Assembly: GCF_002233675.1 (NCBI RefSeq)
Contig: NZ_NMUQ01000003.1
Span: forward strand, 381,641-445,640
Direction of reading: 5' to 3'
DNA from: Paenibacillus herberti
GTDB lineage: Bacteria > Bacillota > Bacilli > Paenibacillales > Paenibacillaceae
Length of the DNA stretch: 64,000 bases
In this document: piece after piece, positions 7,822-14,717 of the stretch
Position numbering within the stretch: the first letter of the stretch is position 1
How the letters are laid out: each line of letters opens with the position of its first letter
The notes under the pieces: generated by a model
Told to the model about the DNA's origin: nothing
Database searches by the model: none
What the model saw: only the letters and a program-made list of their open reading frames with translations
Position numbers and translations under genes: made by a program

Positions 7822-8310
7822 ATGAAACCGAGTAATAATCAACGCGCAACGGAAAGCAGCAGCAAGACGGGATGGACCCTTGGCTTTGTTTTGGTCTTGT
7901 TTATTCTGGTCGTTATTGTAAACAGCGTTTTCTGTGTTCCAGCTGGAGCGGAAAAAAATCAAAATGACGACGGGTCATTCTCAATCGCTCAATCCAGAAG
8001 ATTTACGATTGTTAACTTAACTAACGATCTCACATTGAATGCTCTAGATATATATGGAGATTTTGAGAGGCCGCTCCCTCCACTTAATTCTATTCTTCCA
8101 GGACAAGAGGCGAACTTTGAGGTGTTGTATCTAGCAGGCACGACATATGCCGCTTATGCCCGATACGCTACAACTAACGGGAATATAGTTACGGTAACGA
8201 TGCGCACAAAAACCGGAACCGCAGAAATAACGGTTTCTTTTATAACTTCAGGACTAACCTCGTTCACAGATACGGGGAATCGAATCGCGTACATCTATAG
8301 GAAATACTAA
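7822..8310 (+). CDS. Array protein 3: tiny-TM anchor plus beta-rich domain, unknown function
   Basis: 162 residues. The head MKPSNNQRATESSSKTGWT precedes the membrane segment LGFVLVLFILVVIVNSVF; a single cysteine follows it. The outer domain shows FTIVNLTNDLTLNALDIYGD, FERPLPP, ILPGQEANFEVLY and a late strand VTVTMRTKTGTAEITVSF. This is the clearest version of the family consensus. ATG 7822 has GGGAGG nine bases upstream and is preferred to the in-frame codon at 7786, which overlaps gene 2. The decayed copy at 10464-10716 derives from a gene of this type (shared FEVLYxAGxTxAAY and terminal KY). Confidence 0.75.
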   Translation: MKPSNNQRATESSSKTGWTLGFVLVLFILVVIVNSVFCVPAGAEKNQNDDGSFSIAQSRRFTIVNLTNDLTLNALDIYGDFERPLPPLNSILPGQEANFEVLYLAGTTYAAYARYATTNGNIVTVTMRTKTGTAEITVSFITSGLTSFTDTGNRIAYIYRKY

Positions 8311-8333
8311 AAGATGTGATTGGAGGCTTAACG

Positions 8334-8792
8334 ATGGGCAAAGTGTTAGTTTTGTTTATTTTATTGTTCATTACGGTCGGCGTATTCAGTAAAGACCGAA
8401 CCGCGAATAGCGCTATCGGTGGCGATGGGGATTTCGGCTCCGCTGTCGCTCCGGATGAAAGAGTTTTCCTTGTTTTTAACGACACGTACGTGTACGTTCT
8501 TAATCTTGTTTCTCTTGCTGGCGGAACTTTGCTTTCACCAGCTCGCCAGGGCCCCGGAGAAAGCAGTTATATTCGGGTACCTAACGGAACGACGGCCACG
8601 GCTCGTTATGATGTTAACAATGCAGCAGGAGCTAAAGTAGGGGATCTTGCGATTCAAATCGTCTGCAACGTGACAGGCGGCCGCGATCTTAGCTACTATG
8701 TGCCTACAGTGAACACAATTCCGCTTGGAGCTGAGATGGGGAGACGGTCGTCGGATGCAGCATTGGTTTTGTTTGTGACCAGACCGAGTTGA
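8334..8792 (+). CDS. Array protein 4: divergent tiny-TM anchored protein, unknown function
   Basis: 152 residues and the shortest intact member: the head is only MGK, followed by VLVLFILLFITVGVF. The outer domain keeps the FLVFNDTYVYVLNLVSLAGG strand and a PGESSYIRV loop, but has lost the GDFE turn and has one cysteine (QIVCNVTGG). GGAGG lies eight bases before ATG 8334. It follows gene 3 by 23 bases and probably belongs to the same transcript. It has no sister copy in the second half of the array. Confidence 0.7.
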   Translation: MGKVLVLFILLFITVGVFSKDRTANSAIGGDGDFGSAVAPDERVFLVFNDTYVYVLNLVSLAGGTLLSPARQGPGESSYIRVPNGTTATARYDVNNAAGAKVGDLAIQIVCNVTGGRDLSYYVPTVNTIPLGAEMGRRSSDAALVLFVTRPS

Positions 8793-8809
8793 TTTGGAAA
8801 GAGGTGATT

Positions 8810-9331
8810 ATGTTGAAAGATGCAGATCGTCTGGCTTTTATTTCTGAAGCTAGCGGTAACCGTTGGGCTGTTGTGCTGATATTATTTATTTTACTCGTTC
8901 TGGTGACGAGTATATTCTCCAGCTCGCCGTCACCCGGCGGCTCCGATATTGCTTCAGCGAGCAACGAGCGGTACGTTCGGCTTTATAATAGTACGAATAT
9001 ACTAGATTTAAAATATCTTGGTTATACCAGCGATACTTCTACTAGCATAGCTGTTAGTACGATTTACATGCCCTTTTACGATGCATTTGTGCCGCAAAGA
9101 GTAACGTATGAGTGCCAGACCTCGCTTCCGAGGTATGCGCGTCTGAACTATGAAGTCATATATCCAACTGGTGACGGGACAGGAATAAGCTATGGCACCT
9201 TTCAGGTTAGACTCAGGTATGATAACTGTGGCCTAGGCGTAGCCGGTTGGTCGGATGCGCAGTTGTCCAGCCAGCATGTCGCGGTTGAGGTAGAGAGCAA
9301 AGAATTGTGCCGGGTGACGTTAAGGCGATGA
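8810..9331 (+). CDS. Array protein 5: divergent tiny-TM anchored protein, unknown function
   Basis: 173 residues: a 20-residue head (MLKDADRLAFISEASGNRWA), the membrane segment VVLILFILLVLVTSIF, a Ser/Pro-rich linker, then the family strand YVRLYNSTNILDLKYLGY. Unlike the others it has three cysteines in the outer domain (YECQTS, YDNCGL, ELCRV), so disulfides are possible if exported. The start at 8810 uses AGAGGTG upstream. It ends the first transcription unit; a hairpin terminator follows at 9372. Confidence 0.7.
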   Translation: MLKDADRLAFISEASGNRWAVVLILFILLVLVTSIFSSSPSPGGSDIASASNERYVRLYNSTNILDLKYLGYTSDTSTSIAVSTIYMPFYDAFVPQRVTYECQTSLPRYARLNYEVIYPTGDGTGISYGTFQVRLRYDNCGLGVAGWSDAQLSSQHVAVEVESKELCRVTLRR

Positions 9332-9371
9332 TGATCAGGTTAAATTGGAATCTATACGCTGGCATAGATTA

Positions 9372-9408
9372 CAAAGACCCAGCCCTGTTAAGCAGAGCTG
9401 GGTCTTTG
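9372..9408 (+). terminator. Hairpin terminator inside the paralogue array
   Basis: CAAAGACCCAGC pairs with GCTGGGTCTTTG around a 13-base loop. The T-tail is short (TTT), so termination may be partial. It separates genes 1-5 from genes 6-8. Confidence 0.6.
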
Positions 9409-9440
9409 CCAGCAGCAATAGATCATCAGGAGGTAGTGGC

Positions 9441-9923
9441 ATGAAGGAAACACCAAAAAACGCTTTGATGAGCGGAAAGACGATAGGCGTTATATTAGTT
9501 TTATTTATTTTAGTCACGATTGTAGCCCATGTTTTCAGTGAGTCTGCGCGACGAATTAATTCAACGGATGGTGGGGATTCATCGCCAATCGCAATTGCCG
9601 CAGTGGGAGACTTCTATATTTATAATCAATCGGATGTACGCGTGGATACGACTCGACTTTCTGGATCTTTCGTCTCGCCGCCCAATAACAATGTTCTTTA
9701 TCCGGGACAGAGCTACAACTATCAGGTAGTAGTTGAAGCTAATCGTGACAGAAACGCTTATGTCCGCTATACGGCTAACAATGATAATAGTCGGTATATT
9801 GATATGGCGTTACGAACTTCAGGGACTCCAAACCATATAACGATAATAGTTACAGAAATCGAGGGGTTTTCTTATTCTTTAAATGTTGAGTCTTTGTATA
9901 TAAAAACTAGATATACGCCTTAA
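9441..9923 (+). CDS. Array protein 6: sister of array protein 1
   Basis: 160 residues: head MKETPKNALMSGKT, membrane segment IGVILVLFILVTIVAHVF, then a domain closely following protein 1 (GDFYIYNQSDVRVDTTRLSG, LYPGQSYNYQV, RNAYVRYTANN, tail SLYIKTRYTP). The GDFE turn is replaced by SGSFVSPP. AGGAGG lies seven bases before ATG 9441; the longer in-frame extension back to 9345 would read through the terminator hairpin and is rejected. Genes 6-7-8 repeat the order of genes 1-2-3, which marks a segmental duplication. Confidence 0.75.
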   Translation: MKETPKNALMSGKTIGVILVLFILVTIVAHVFSESARRINSTDGGDSSPIAIAAVGDFYIYNQSDVRVDTTRLSGSFVSPPNNNVLYPGQSYNYQVVVEANRDRNAYVRYTANNDNSRYIDMALRTSGTPNHITIIVTEIEGFSYSLNVESLYIKTRYTP

Positions 9924-9947
9924 TTAGGCTGCATGAGGGAGGCATTA

Positions 9948-10445
9948 ATGGAGATGAAGGAAAAATCTCAATTAAACGGAAATAAAAGTTCGCTCGGCGT
10001 TATTTTGGTCTTGTTCATTTTAGCAGTCATTGTCAATCAAGTCTTTGATAAAACAGCTCGGGCGAAGCTCCCTAGGCAAAGTGATTTTATTGGCATCGCA
10101 TCTTCCCAAGGCTTCAACGTTTACAATGAATCTGTCTTTACATTAACGACAACCAGTTTATACGGGGATTTTGAAAGAAAGCCTGATCCGCATATAATCT
10201 TACCGGGCAGCAGTTATGGTTATCAGGTTTCTACAAGTTTATATAAAAACTCTATAGCATCTGTTTATTACAGTTACGAGTATCGGGAAGCCGGACAGAC
10301 GAGAACGGGAGTTTTTATCTTGGATATGATTGCTAATACGGCCGCATTACCCGGGGCAACGGCATACATGAGGTTTTATGCAACAGGGCCGATTAATTTT
10401 TATAGGCAGGACAATTACTCGACGAGCGTATATATTCGAAACTAA
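9948..10445 (+). CDS. Array protein 7: sister of array protein 2
   Basis: 165 residues: head MEMKEKSQLNGNKSS, membrane segment LGVILVLFILAVIVNQVF, then FNVYNESVFTLTTTSLYGDF, ERKPDPHIILPGSS and YYSYEYREAGQTRTGVF, ending GPINFYRQDNYSTSVYIRN. It matches protein 2 almost strand for strand. ATG 9948 follows GGGAGG by six bases and starts 24 bases after gene 6; the upstream ATG at 9933 overlaps the ribosome site and is less likely. Confidence 0.75.
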   Translation: MEMKEKSQLNGNKSSLGVILVLFILAVIVNQVFDKTARAKLPRQSDFIGIASSQGFNVYNESVFTLTTTSLYGDFERKPDPHIILPGSSYGYQVSTSLYKNSIASVYYSYEYREAGQTRTGVFILDMIANTAALPGATAYMRFYATGPINFYRQDNYSTSVYIRN

Positions 10446-10463
10446 GTTTAAGGAGGCTGTGCA

Positions 10464-10716
10464 ATGAATGAGAGCAGCCGACATGCAATGATTTGCGGCA
10501 GCAAAAAAAGAATCAAACACGGGTCTTATAGTCGTTTTATTTATTTTGACCGTCTATAATTTAACGGGAGATCTCACCCTTCTTCCTTTGGATCTCTATG
10601 GAGACTTCGAGTCGCCCGGCCCCGAAAAAGTCCCAATCCCTCCTAATCAAAGCCAAAACTTCGAGGTGTTGTATAGTGCCGGATCGACGCACGCGGCCTA
10701 TCATCAGAAATACTAA
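10464..10716 (+). pseudogene. Array copy 8: decayed relative of array protein 3
   Basis: A good ribosome site (AAGGAGG) and ATG 10464 open a frame that dies after 32 codons at TAA 10558. One frame over, the text reads NTGLIVVLFIL joined directly to TVYNLTGDLTLLPLDLYGDF, ESPGPEKVPIPPNQSQNFEV and LYSAGSTHAAYHQKY before TAA 10714. Compared with protein 3 there are one frameshift and two internal deletions: the linker between anchor and domain, and the stretch between AAY and the terminal KY. It sits in the position expected from the 1-2-3 / 6-7-8 duplication. Confidence 0.75.
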
Positions 10717-10777
10717 CCGGAGCAGGAGCTCATGCAATTCAGCAATTGCCAATATCGTTGGTGGTTTGTTCTAGCGA

Positions 10778-10840
10778 AGAGTCTACTAGTTAAGGCGTCT
10801 GACGGTGTCAACAAGAGTAGATATTGAATACTCTGTTTTT
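10778..10840. repeat. Upstream element of the array, copy 1
   Basis: About 62 bases repeated at 12788-12850 with few differences: AGAGT, then TTAAGGCGTCTGACGGTGTC, a short spacer, and ATTGAATACTCTGTTTT. It lies 165 bases upstream of array gene 9. The TGAATA it contains resembles a forespore-type -35 hexamer, but no matching -10 was found. It may be a promoter or leader segment copied with the block. Confidence 0.6.
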
Positions 10841-11004
10841 AGGAGCCTCCTAATATAGAAAAGAGGGAGTTGTGCCGTAAATCTATTCTGCTTCTATAGT
10901 AGAAAAGGAGAAAATCCACTTATAGATGGATCATCCGGTTTCAAATCGAATATCTGCTGCTTGTCGTGAATTAATATAATTCCAGGACTACGGAGGATTT
11001 TAAC

Positions 11005-11493
11005 ATGAATATTAGTAGTGGTATTAATGGCCAAAGTGTGGGTGGCATTCTTGTCTTGTTTATTTTATTGATTCTGGCAATCCGCTTTATCCCTCCTGCG
11101 GCGGCTCGGCCGGATAATTGTGAAAATGGCTTATCTATCCTTGCATCAAAGAGCTTTTATGTGTCCAATGCTCTTGGCTATTACAATCTGAGATCAATCT
11201 TTCTTTACGGTGATTTCGAATCTCCCGTACCGGGTTCTCACACCATAACGCCATTTCGTAATTTTAGCTTCCAAGTAAGAAACACAGGTGGGACTAACGT
11301 TGCTAACGCCATCTACGCTATTGTAGATCGCATAACCGGAATCGATGCTGCTCAAGTCGCCATCACGATGAGAGTAGATTCTGTATCGAGAACGAGCATA
11401 AGCGCTATCTTCTCGGAAGGCGCCGTAGGTTTCAGGGCTAATATTAATGAGACAACTGCGACCATAACCGTCCCATTTTTGCAAGGAGGATAA
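11005..11493 (+). CDS. Array protein 9: tiny-TM anchored protein, unknown function
   Basis: 162 residues: head MNISSGINGQSV, membrane segment GGILVLFILLILAIRFI, Pro/Ala linker, then FYVSNALGYYNLRSIFLYGD, FESPVPGSHTITP and strands rich in Ser/Thr/Val. One cysteine (PDNCENG) lies just after the anchor. ACGGAGG lies eight to nine bases before ATG. It is eight bases from gene 10, so the two are translated from one message. No sister copy exists in the duplicated block at 12788-14000, where it has evidently been lost. Confidence 0.75.
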   Translation: MNISSGINGQSVGGILVLFILLILAIRFIPPAAARPDNCENGLSILASKSFYVSNALGYYNLRSIFLYGDFESPVPGSHTITPFRNFSFQVRNTGGTNVANAIYAIVDRITGIDAAQVAITMRVDSVSRTSISAIFSEGAVGFRANINETTATITVPFLQGG

Positions 11494-11500
11494 CTAATCC

Positions 11501-11992
11501 ATGACTGAATCTTTCGGTTTGAAGGGAACAAACTCCGGCATTATTCTGGTGCTGTTTATTCTGCTTGTTCTTACTACCCGCATCTTTACCAGGAGCCAAT
11601 CTGCTGAACAAGACTTGGGCATTGCCGCCAACGGTCTCGTTTCAAGTAACGCCACCGATGGATATACGATTTATAATCGTACCGAATACACCTTTAGACT
11701 TCTAGGTATTGCGGGCAATATCGGCCTTCCCACTTTAAGAGGCAGCTCTGAGCCCTACACCGTAATGGTGGCATACAGTGTCTCTAATAATCGTTTTAAC
11801 CAGAACCATTATGAATTAGTATTAACGGGACCATCTCCAAGAGGGTTCGCTAGTTATGAAATATTGTCCAACGGTTACCCACAAGGGAAGTTTAGCTTTA
11901 CGATGAGTGACAGGAATTTTCATGATATTCAATCTTCCGTTGCGATCAGAACTAGGATTGTCGGTGGTCAAAGTTTATATATAGAACTATAA
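11501..11992 (+). CDS. Array protein 10: tiny-TM anchored protein, near twin of protein 12
   Basis: 163 residues: head MTESFGLKGTNS, membrane segment GIILVLFILLVLTTRIF, then a cysteine-free domain with YTIYNRTEYTFRLLGIAGNI, LPTLRGSSEPYTVMVAYS and SFTMSDRNFHDIQSSVAIRT. It is nearly identical to protein 12 except for the last dozen residues, so the duplication is recent. AAGGAGGATAACTAATCC precedes ATG; the ribosome site overlaps the end of gene 9. A terminator follows at 12102. Confidence 0.8.
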   Translation: MTESFGLKGTNSGIILVLFILLVLTTRIFTRSQSAEQDLGIAANGLVSSNATDGYTIYNRTEYTFRLLGIAGNIGLPTLRGSSEPYTVMVAYSVSNNRFNQNHYELVLTGPSPRGFASYEILSNGYPQGKFSFTMSDRNFHDIQSSVAIRTRIVGGQSLYIEL

Positions 11993-12101
11993 ATGAGCTC
12001 TATTAACACCTTTCCCATAACTGGGGGAGTATTACATATCGGCTTTCTTCAAGGGGGGATTTGAGATTAACGGTGTTCCGTATAAAAAAAACAAACTTCT
12101 C

Positions 12102-12140
12102 AGCCCTTTCACTTCTCAATAGGAAGTAGAAAGGGCTTTG
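12102..12140. terminator. Bidirectional terminator between converging array genes
   Basis: AGCCCTTTCACTTC and GAAGTAGAAAGGGCT form a 14-pair stem with one bulge around TCAATAG. It stands between forward gene 10 and reverse gene 11; an A-run on the left (12084-12090) could serve the reverse transcript. Confidence 0.7.
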
Positions 12141-12251
12141 CTGGTGTTCCGGGATAATTCAACAACAAATACACCCCTTAGAATAGGATCGGTTTGCCTA
12201 GCGGGCTCTCCACTATATATTCCAAGGGGCGATTCATCATTGAGGGAACTT

Positions 12252-12686
12252 TTAGCTGATAGACAATTCGTTTGCAGTAATTTTCGTTACTACAACCGGA
12301 CCCGAGGCCCTAATATTTCTAATTTCTCCTTTACCAAAAAACTCAGTGGTATATAGAGTAAAAGAAACTTCTGCAACGAGGACTCCATAAATGGATCTGC
12401 TCCGATATACAACATCCCCAGAGGATCCTGGCGAGGATCTAAGCTGTAATTGAGCAACTCCATAGGCAGGGAGACGGCTGGAGTAGGGCGGCAAGACATT
12501 GCCGGAAAAAAATTCTGCAGTAAAAGCCAAATTGGTTGCGTTCACAATAGAAAAAATTTCAGGGGGGTCCACCAAAACAAAACTACTATTTTCAGAGCTG
12601 CCAGAGCAACGAGAATCGTGGCCGCAAAAAACACTGGCAACAATTACTAGCAGAATAAATAAAACTAAGACGATTCCTAACTTCAT
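12252..12686 (-). CDS. Array protein 11: reverse-strand tiny-TM anchored protein
   Basis: 144 residues with almost no head: MKL then GIVLVLFILLVIVASVF, two cysteines in CGHDSRCSGS directly after the anchor, then FSIVNATNLAFTAEFFSGNV, LPPYSSRLPAYG, YRSRSIYGVLVAEVSFTLY and a GPVVVTKITANELSIS tail. AGGAGAGG lies upstream of ATG 12686 on the minus strand. It converges on gene 10. A promoter-like motif of the sigma-K type lies at 12716-12742. The frameshifted copy at 13548-13969 is its sister. Confidence 0.75.
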   Translation of the reverse strand: MKLGIVLVLFILLVIVASVFCGHDSRCSGSSENSSFVLVDPPEIFSIVNATNLAFTAEFFSGNVLPPYSSRLPAYGVAQLQLRSSPGSSGDVVYRSRSIYGVLVAEVSFTLYTTEFFGKGEIRNIRASGPVVVTKITANELSIS

Positions 12687-12715
12687 ATCAAACCTCTCCT
12701 ATGGTGGTATATCAA

Positions 12716-12742
12716 TATCATATGAGAAATTTGTAGAATAGT
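12716..12742 (-). promoter_or_regulatory. Candidate sigma-K-type promoter of array gene 11
   Basis: On the minus strand AC, 16 bases, then CATATGATA. This matches the mother-cell sigma-K pattern (AC, 16-17 bases, CATANNNTA), and would start transcription about 20 bases before the ATG. The same layout recurs upstream of the sister copy at 14001-14027. Motif match only. Confidence 0.4.
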
Positions 12743-12744
12743 TC

Positions 12745-12786
12745 GGGCTCCGGACAGCCGCAGATACGGTGCGGCGCGACCTGTTA
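12745..12786 (-). pseudogene. fnr fragment A (C-terminal cysteine-cluster end)
   Basis: On the minus strand this segment reads QVAPHRICGCPEPE, matching DQAALRRICGCPEC near the end of the intact FNR at 15062-15817. The rest of that gene is missing here. It abuts the repeat at 12788. A second fragment from the same gene family lies at 14028-14176, after the duplicated array block. Confidence 0.65.
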
Positions 12787-12787
12787 C

Positions 12788-12850
12788 AAGAGTACTGGTT
12801 AAGGCGTCTGACGGTGTCAGCAAGAGGAAATATTGAATACTCTGTTTTAA
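12788..12850. repeat. Upstream element of the array, copy 2
   Basis: Second copy of the 62-base element at 10778-10840, here 126 bases upstream of array gene 12. It starts immediately after fnr fragment A, so this is the junction where the duplicated block begins. Confidence 0.6.
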
Positions 12851-12975
12851 GAGATCCAAAGATATTCTGGGAGGGAGAACCAGGACTATCAATAAGTCAC
12901 ACCAAACACTACTTCGATGCCTGCTGTCCCGGCAGTACAACGATAAAAGAAAATTACAAGGAGGATAACTGATTC

Positions 12976-13488
12976 ATGACTGAATATTTCGGTTTAAAGG
13001 GAACAAACTCCGGCATTATTCTGGTGCTGTTTATTCTGCTTGTTCTTACTATTCGCATCTTTTCCAGGAGCCAATCTGTTGAACAAGACTTGGGCATTGC
13101 TGCCAACGGTCTCGTTTCAAGTAACGCCACCGATGGATATACGATTTATAATCGTACCGAATACACTTTTAGACTTCTAGGTATCGCGGGCAATATCGGC
13201 CTTCCCACTTTAAGAGGCAGCTCTGAGCCCTATACCGTAATGGTGGCATACAGTGTCTCTAATAATCGTTTTAACCAGAACCATTATGAATTAGTATTAT
13301 CGGGACCATCGCCAAGTGGGTTCGCTAGTTATGAAATATTGTCCAACGGTTACCCACAAGGTAAGTTTAGCTTTACGATGAGTAACAGGAATTTCCATGA
13401 TATTCAATCTTCCGTTGCGATCAGAACCAGGATTGTTATTGGTGGAGAGTGGGATAGGTTTTCAAATCTATATTTAGAACCTCTTTAG
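12976..13488 (+). CDS. Array protein 12: tiny-TM anchored protein, near twin of protein 10
   Basis: 170 residues: head MTEYFGLKGTNS, membrane segment GIILVLFILLVLTIRIF, then a domain differing from protein 10 at only a handful of positions (for example T/S after VL, D/N in SFTMSxRN). The C-terminus differs: an extra GGEWDRFSNLYLEPL replaces the short GGQSLYIEL. AAGGAGG precedes ATG as in gene 10. No second upstream partner (gene 9 type) is present. Confidence 0.8.
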   Translation: MTEYFGLKGTNSGIILVLFILLVLTIRIFSRSQSVEQDLGIAANGLVSSNATDGYTIYNRTEYTFRLLGIAGNIGLPTLRGSSEPYTVMVAYSVSNNRFNQNHYELVLSGPSPSGFASYEILSNGYPQGKFSFTMSNRNFHDIQSSVAIRTRIVIGGEWDRFSNLYLEPL

Positions 13489-13547
13489 TAGTCTATAATG
13501 AAAGACATTAATGGTATTTAGGAAGTCTACCGCGTTAATTGAGGGAA

Positions 13548-13969
13548 CTAATTATTGCTTATAACCAATTCGGTTGGAGTTGTTTTCGTTACTACAACCG
13601 GGCCCGAAGACCCAATATTGTAAATATTTTCATAAACACCCCGGTAATATAAAGTAAAAGAAACTTCTGCAATCAGGATTCCATAATTGGATCTGCTCCG
13701 ATATATAACATCCCCATAGTTTTCATTCCGGGTAACATTAAGTTCTAAACGAGAAACCCCAGAGGGAGGGAGACGGCTGGAGATGGGCTGCAAAACATCG
13801 CCCGTAATATATTCTGCGGTGAAAAACAAATCGCTCGTGTTCGCGATATAAAATGGATGAGGAGCATACCAAAACTATTAATTTCAGATCTACGCGAATC
13901 AGGGTTGCAAATAGGGCTGGTCACAATTACCAGCAAAATAAATAAAATTAAAATGATGCCTAACTTCAT
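13548..13969 (-). pseudogene. Array copy 13: frameshifted sister of array protein 11
   Basis: From ATG 13969 the minus strand reads MKLGIILILFILLVIVTSPI, CNPDSRRSEINSFGM and then loses the frame. Shifting by one base near 13866 restores the family text: APHPFYIANTSDLFFTAEYI, then TGDVLQPISSRLPPSG, YRSRSNYGILIAEVSFTLYY and GPVVVTKTTPTELVISNN to the stop at 13548. A single indel therefore separates it from an intact gene. It is either a recent pseudogene or a phase-variable or sequencing-error site; no homopolymer tract marks the spot. Confidence 0.7.
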
Positions 13970-14000
13970 ATCAAATCTCCCTCCAATGGTGTTATATCAA

Positions 14001-14027
14001 CACTATATGGGCAATTTGTAGAGTTGT
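14001..14027 (-). promoter_or_regulatory. Candidate sigma-K-type promoter of array copy 13
   Basis: Minus strand AC, 16 bases, CATATAGTG. Same spacing as at 12716-12742 with one change in the -10 (final TA to TG). Flanking sequence is also duplicated, so conservation here is partly due to recent copying. Confidence 0.3.
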
Positions 14028-14176
14028 TCGGGCGAGCGCGCCGGGTTTGTCATATAGCAGCAGGTCGCGAACTAGGATTCCGCAATCCGCTGCTGCAGAG
14101 CGATGCCGTTCATCCAGCTCCCCGTTAGTCATGAACAGCTGCTCCAGTTCTTTCCAATAGAGTACGCCGATCCGCG
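14028..14176 (-). pseudogene. fnr fragment B (central part)
   Basis: About 150 bases aligning to 15326-15487 inside the intact FNR gene: GAGCGCGCC-GGTTTG, CAGCAGGTCGCG-AACT-GGATT and ATGCCGTTCATCCAGC are shared in the same order, with several indels. It corresponds to the region around FRDLLLYGKPGALA. Together with fragment A it is what remains of a second fnr-like copy beside the array. Confidence 0.75.
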
Positions 14177-14180
14177 CTTA

Positions 14181-14270
14181 AATACAGGAGCGTCTTCATT
14201 AGCAAAAGGATTAAAGCAAGCTAATACTGTGATTCTTGATGTTCCTGACTATATCCGCGACAATATGTAG
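14181..14270 (+). other. Orphan C-terminal coding fragment, possible toxin tail
   Basis: Starting right at the end of fnr fragment B, one frame reads NTGASSLAKGLKQANTVILD then VPDYIRDNM and a TAG stop, with no start codon. Its text is protein-like and it precedes two small AT-rich genes, the arrangement left when a polymorphic toxin is lost and its immunity gene stays. Family not identified. Confidence 0.35.
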
Positions 14271-14346
14271 ATGCAAGTATGGACGAGTGATGGAGTTTAA
14301 AGCGATAGAAGTTTCAACCCTGCATGTTTAACAAGGAGCTGTGAGT

Positions 14347-14652
14347 ATGGGGGTCAATTTTACTGCATTGTTTAACAATAATATGTTTAGTTTTGAACAA
14401 GTTGAGGAATTTAGAATTAACTTATTGCATGAATGGAACGCTTATACTATGATGCAAACGACTTTGGAATGGGTTTCTATTTATTGTGATGACCCTGAGA
14501 CGCATTTCAAAGAATATGGTTTTGTTGGGTTAACTGGTTCCAATGATATAAAGTCTAGGTTTGATGAACCATTGAAAAAAATTGAAGATATGTATGTAAA
14601 AAGGGGAATATCATGGCATGCATATGGCTACTTTATCGATTCCCTAATTTAA
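14347..14652 (+). CDS. Small hypothetical protein, possible orphan immunity protein
   Basis: 101 residues beginning MGVNFTALFNNNMFSFEQVE; rich in Phe, Tyr, Asp and Glu, without membrane segment or cysteine cluster. ATG 14347 is chosen because AAGGAG lies eight bases upstream; the GTG at 14341 is too close to it. The gene is clearly more AT-rich than the fermentation genes that follow, consistent with horizontal acquisition. Its place directly after a protein-like fragment lacking its N-terminus suggests an immunity gene (inference). I recognise no family. Confidence 0.6.
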   Translation: MGVNFTALFNNNMFSFEQVEEFRINLLHEWNAYTMMQTTLEWVSIYCDDPETHFKEYGFVGLTGSNDIKSRFDEPLKKIEDMYVKRGISWHAYGYFIDSLI

Positions 14653-14717
14653 TCTTCATAAACCATATGAATTAGAGGAGATGGGAATTTAATTAGAAAG
14701 GGTTTGGAGAATATATC

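Noticed and set aside
12138..12356. 72-codon plus-strand ORF
   Set aside because: Antisense to the end of array gene 11 and starts inside the terminator stem.
6763..13969. CRISPR array or prophage as explanation of the repeated block
   Set aside because: The repeated units are whole protein-coding genes of about 500 bases with their own ribosome sites; there are no short direct repeats with spacers and no phage genes.
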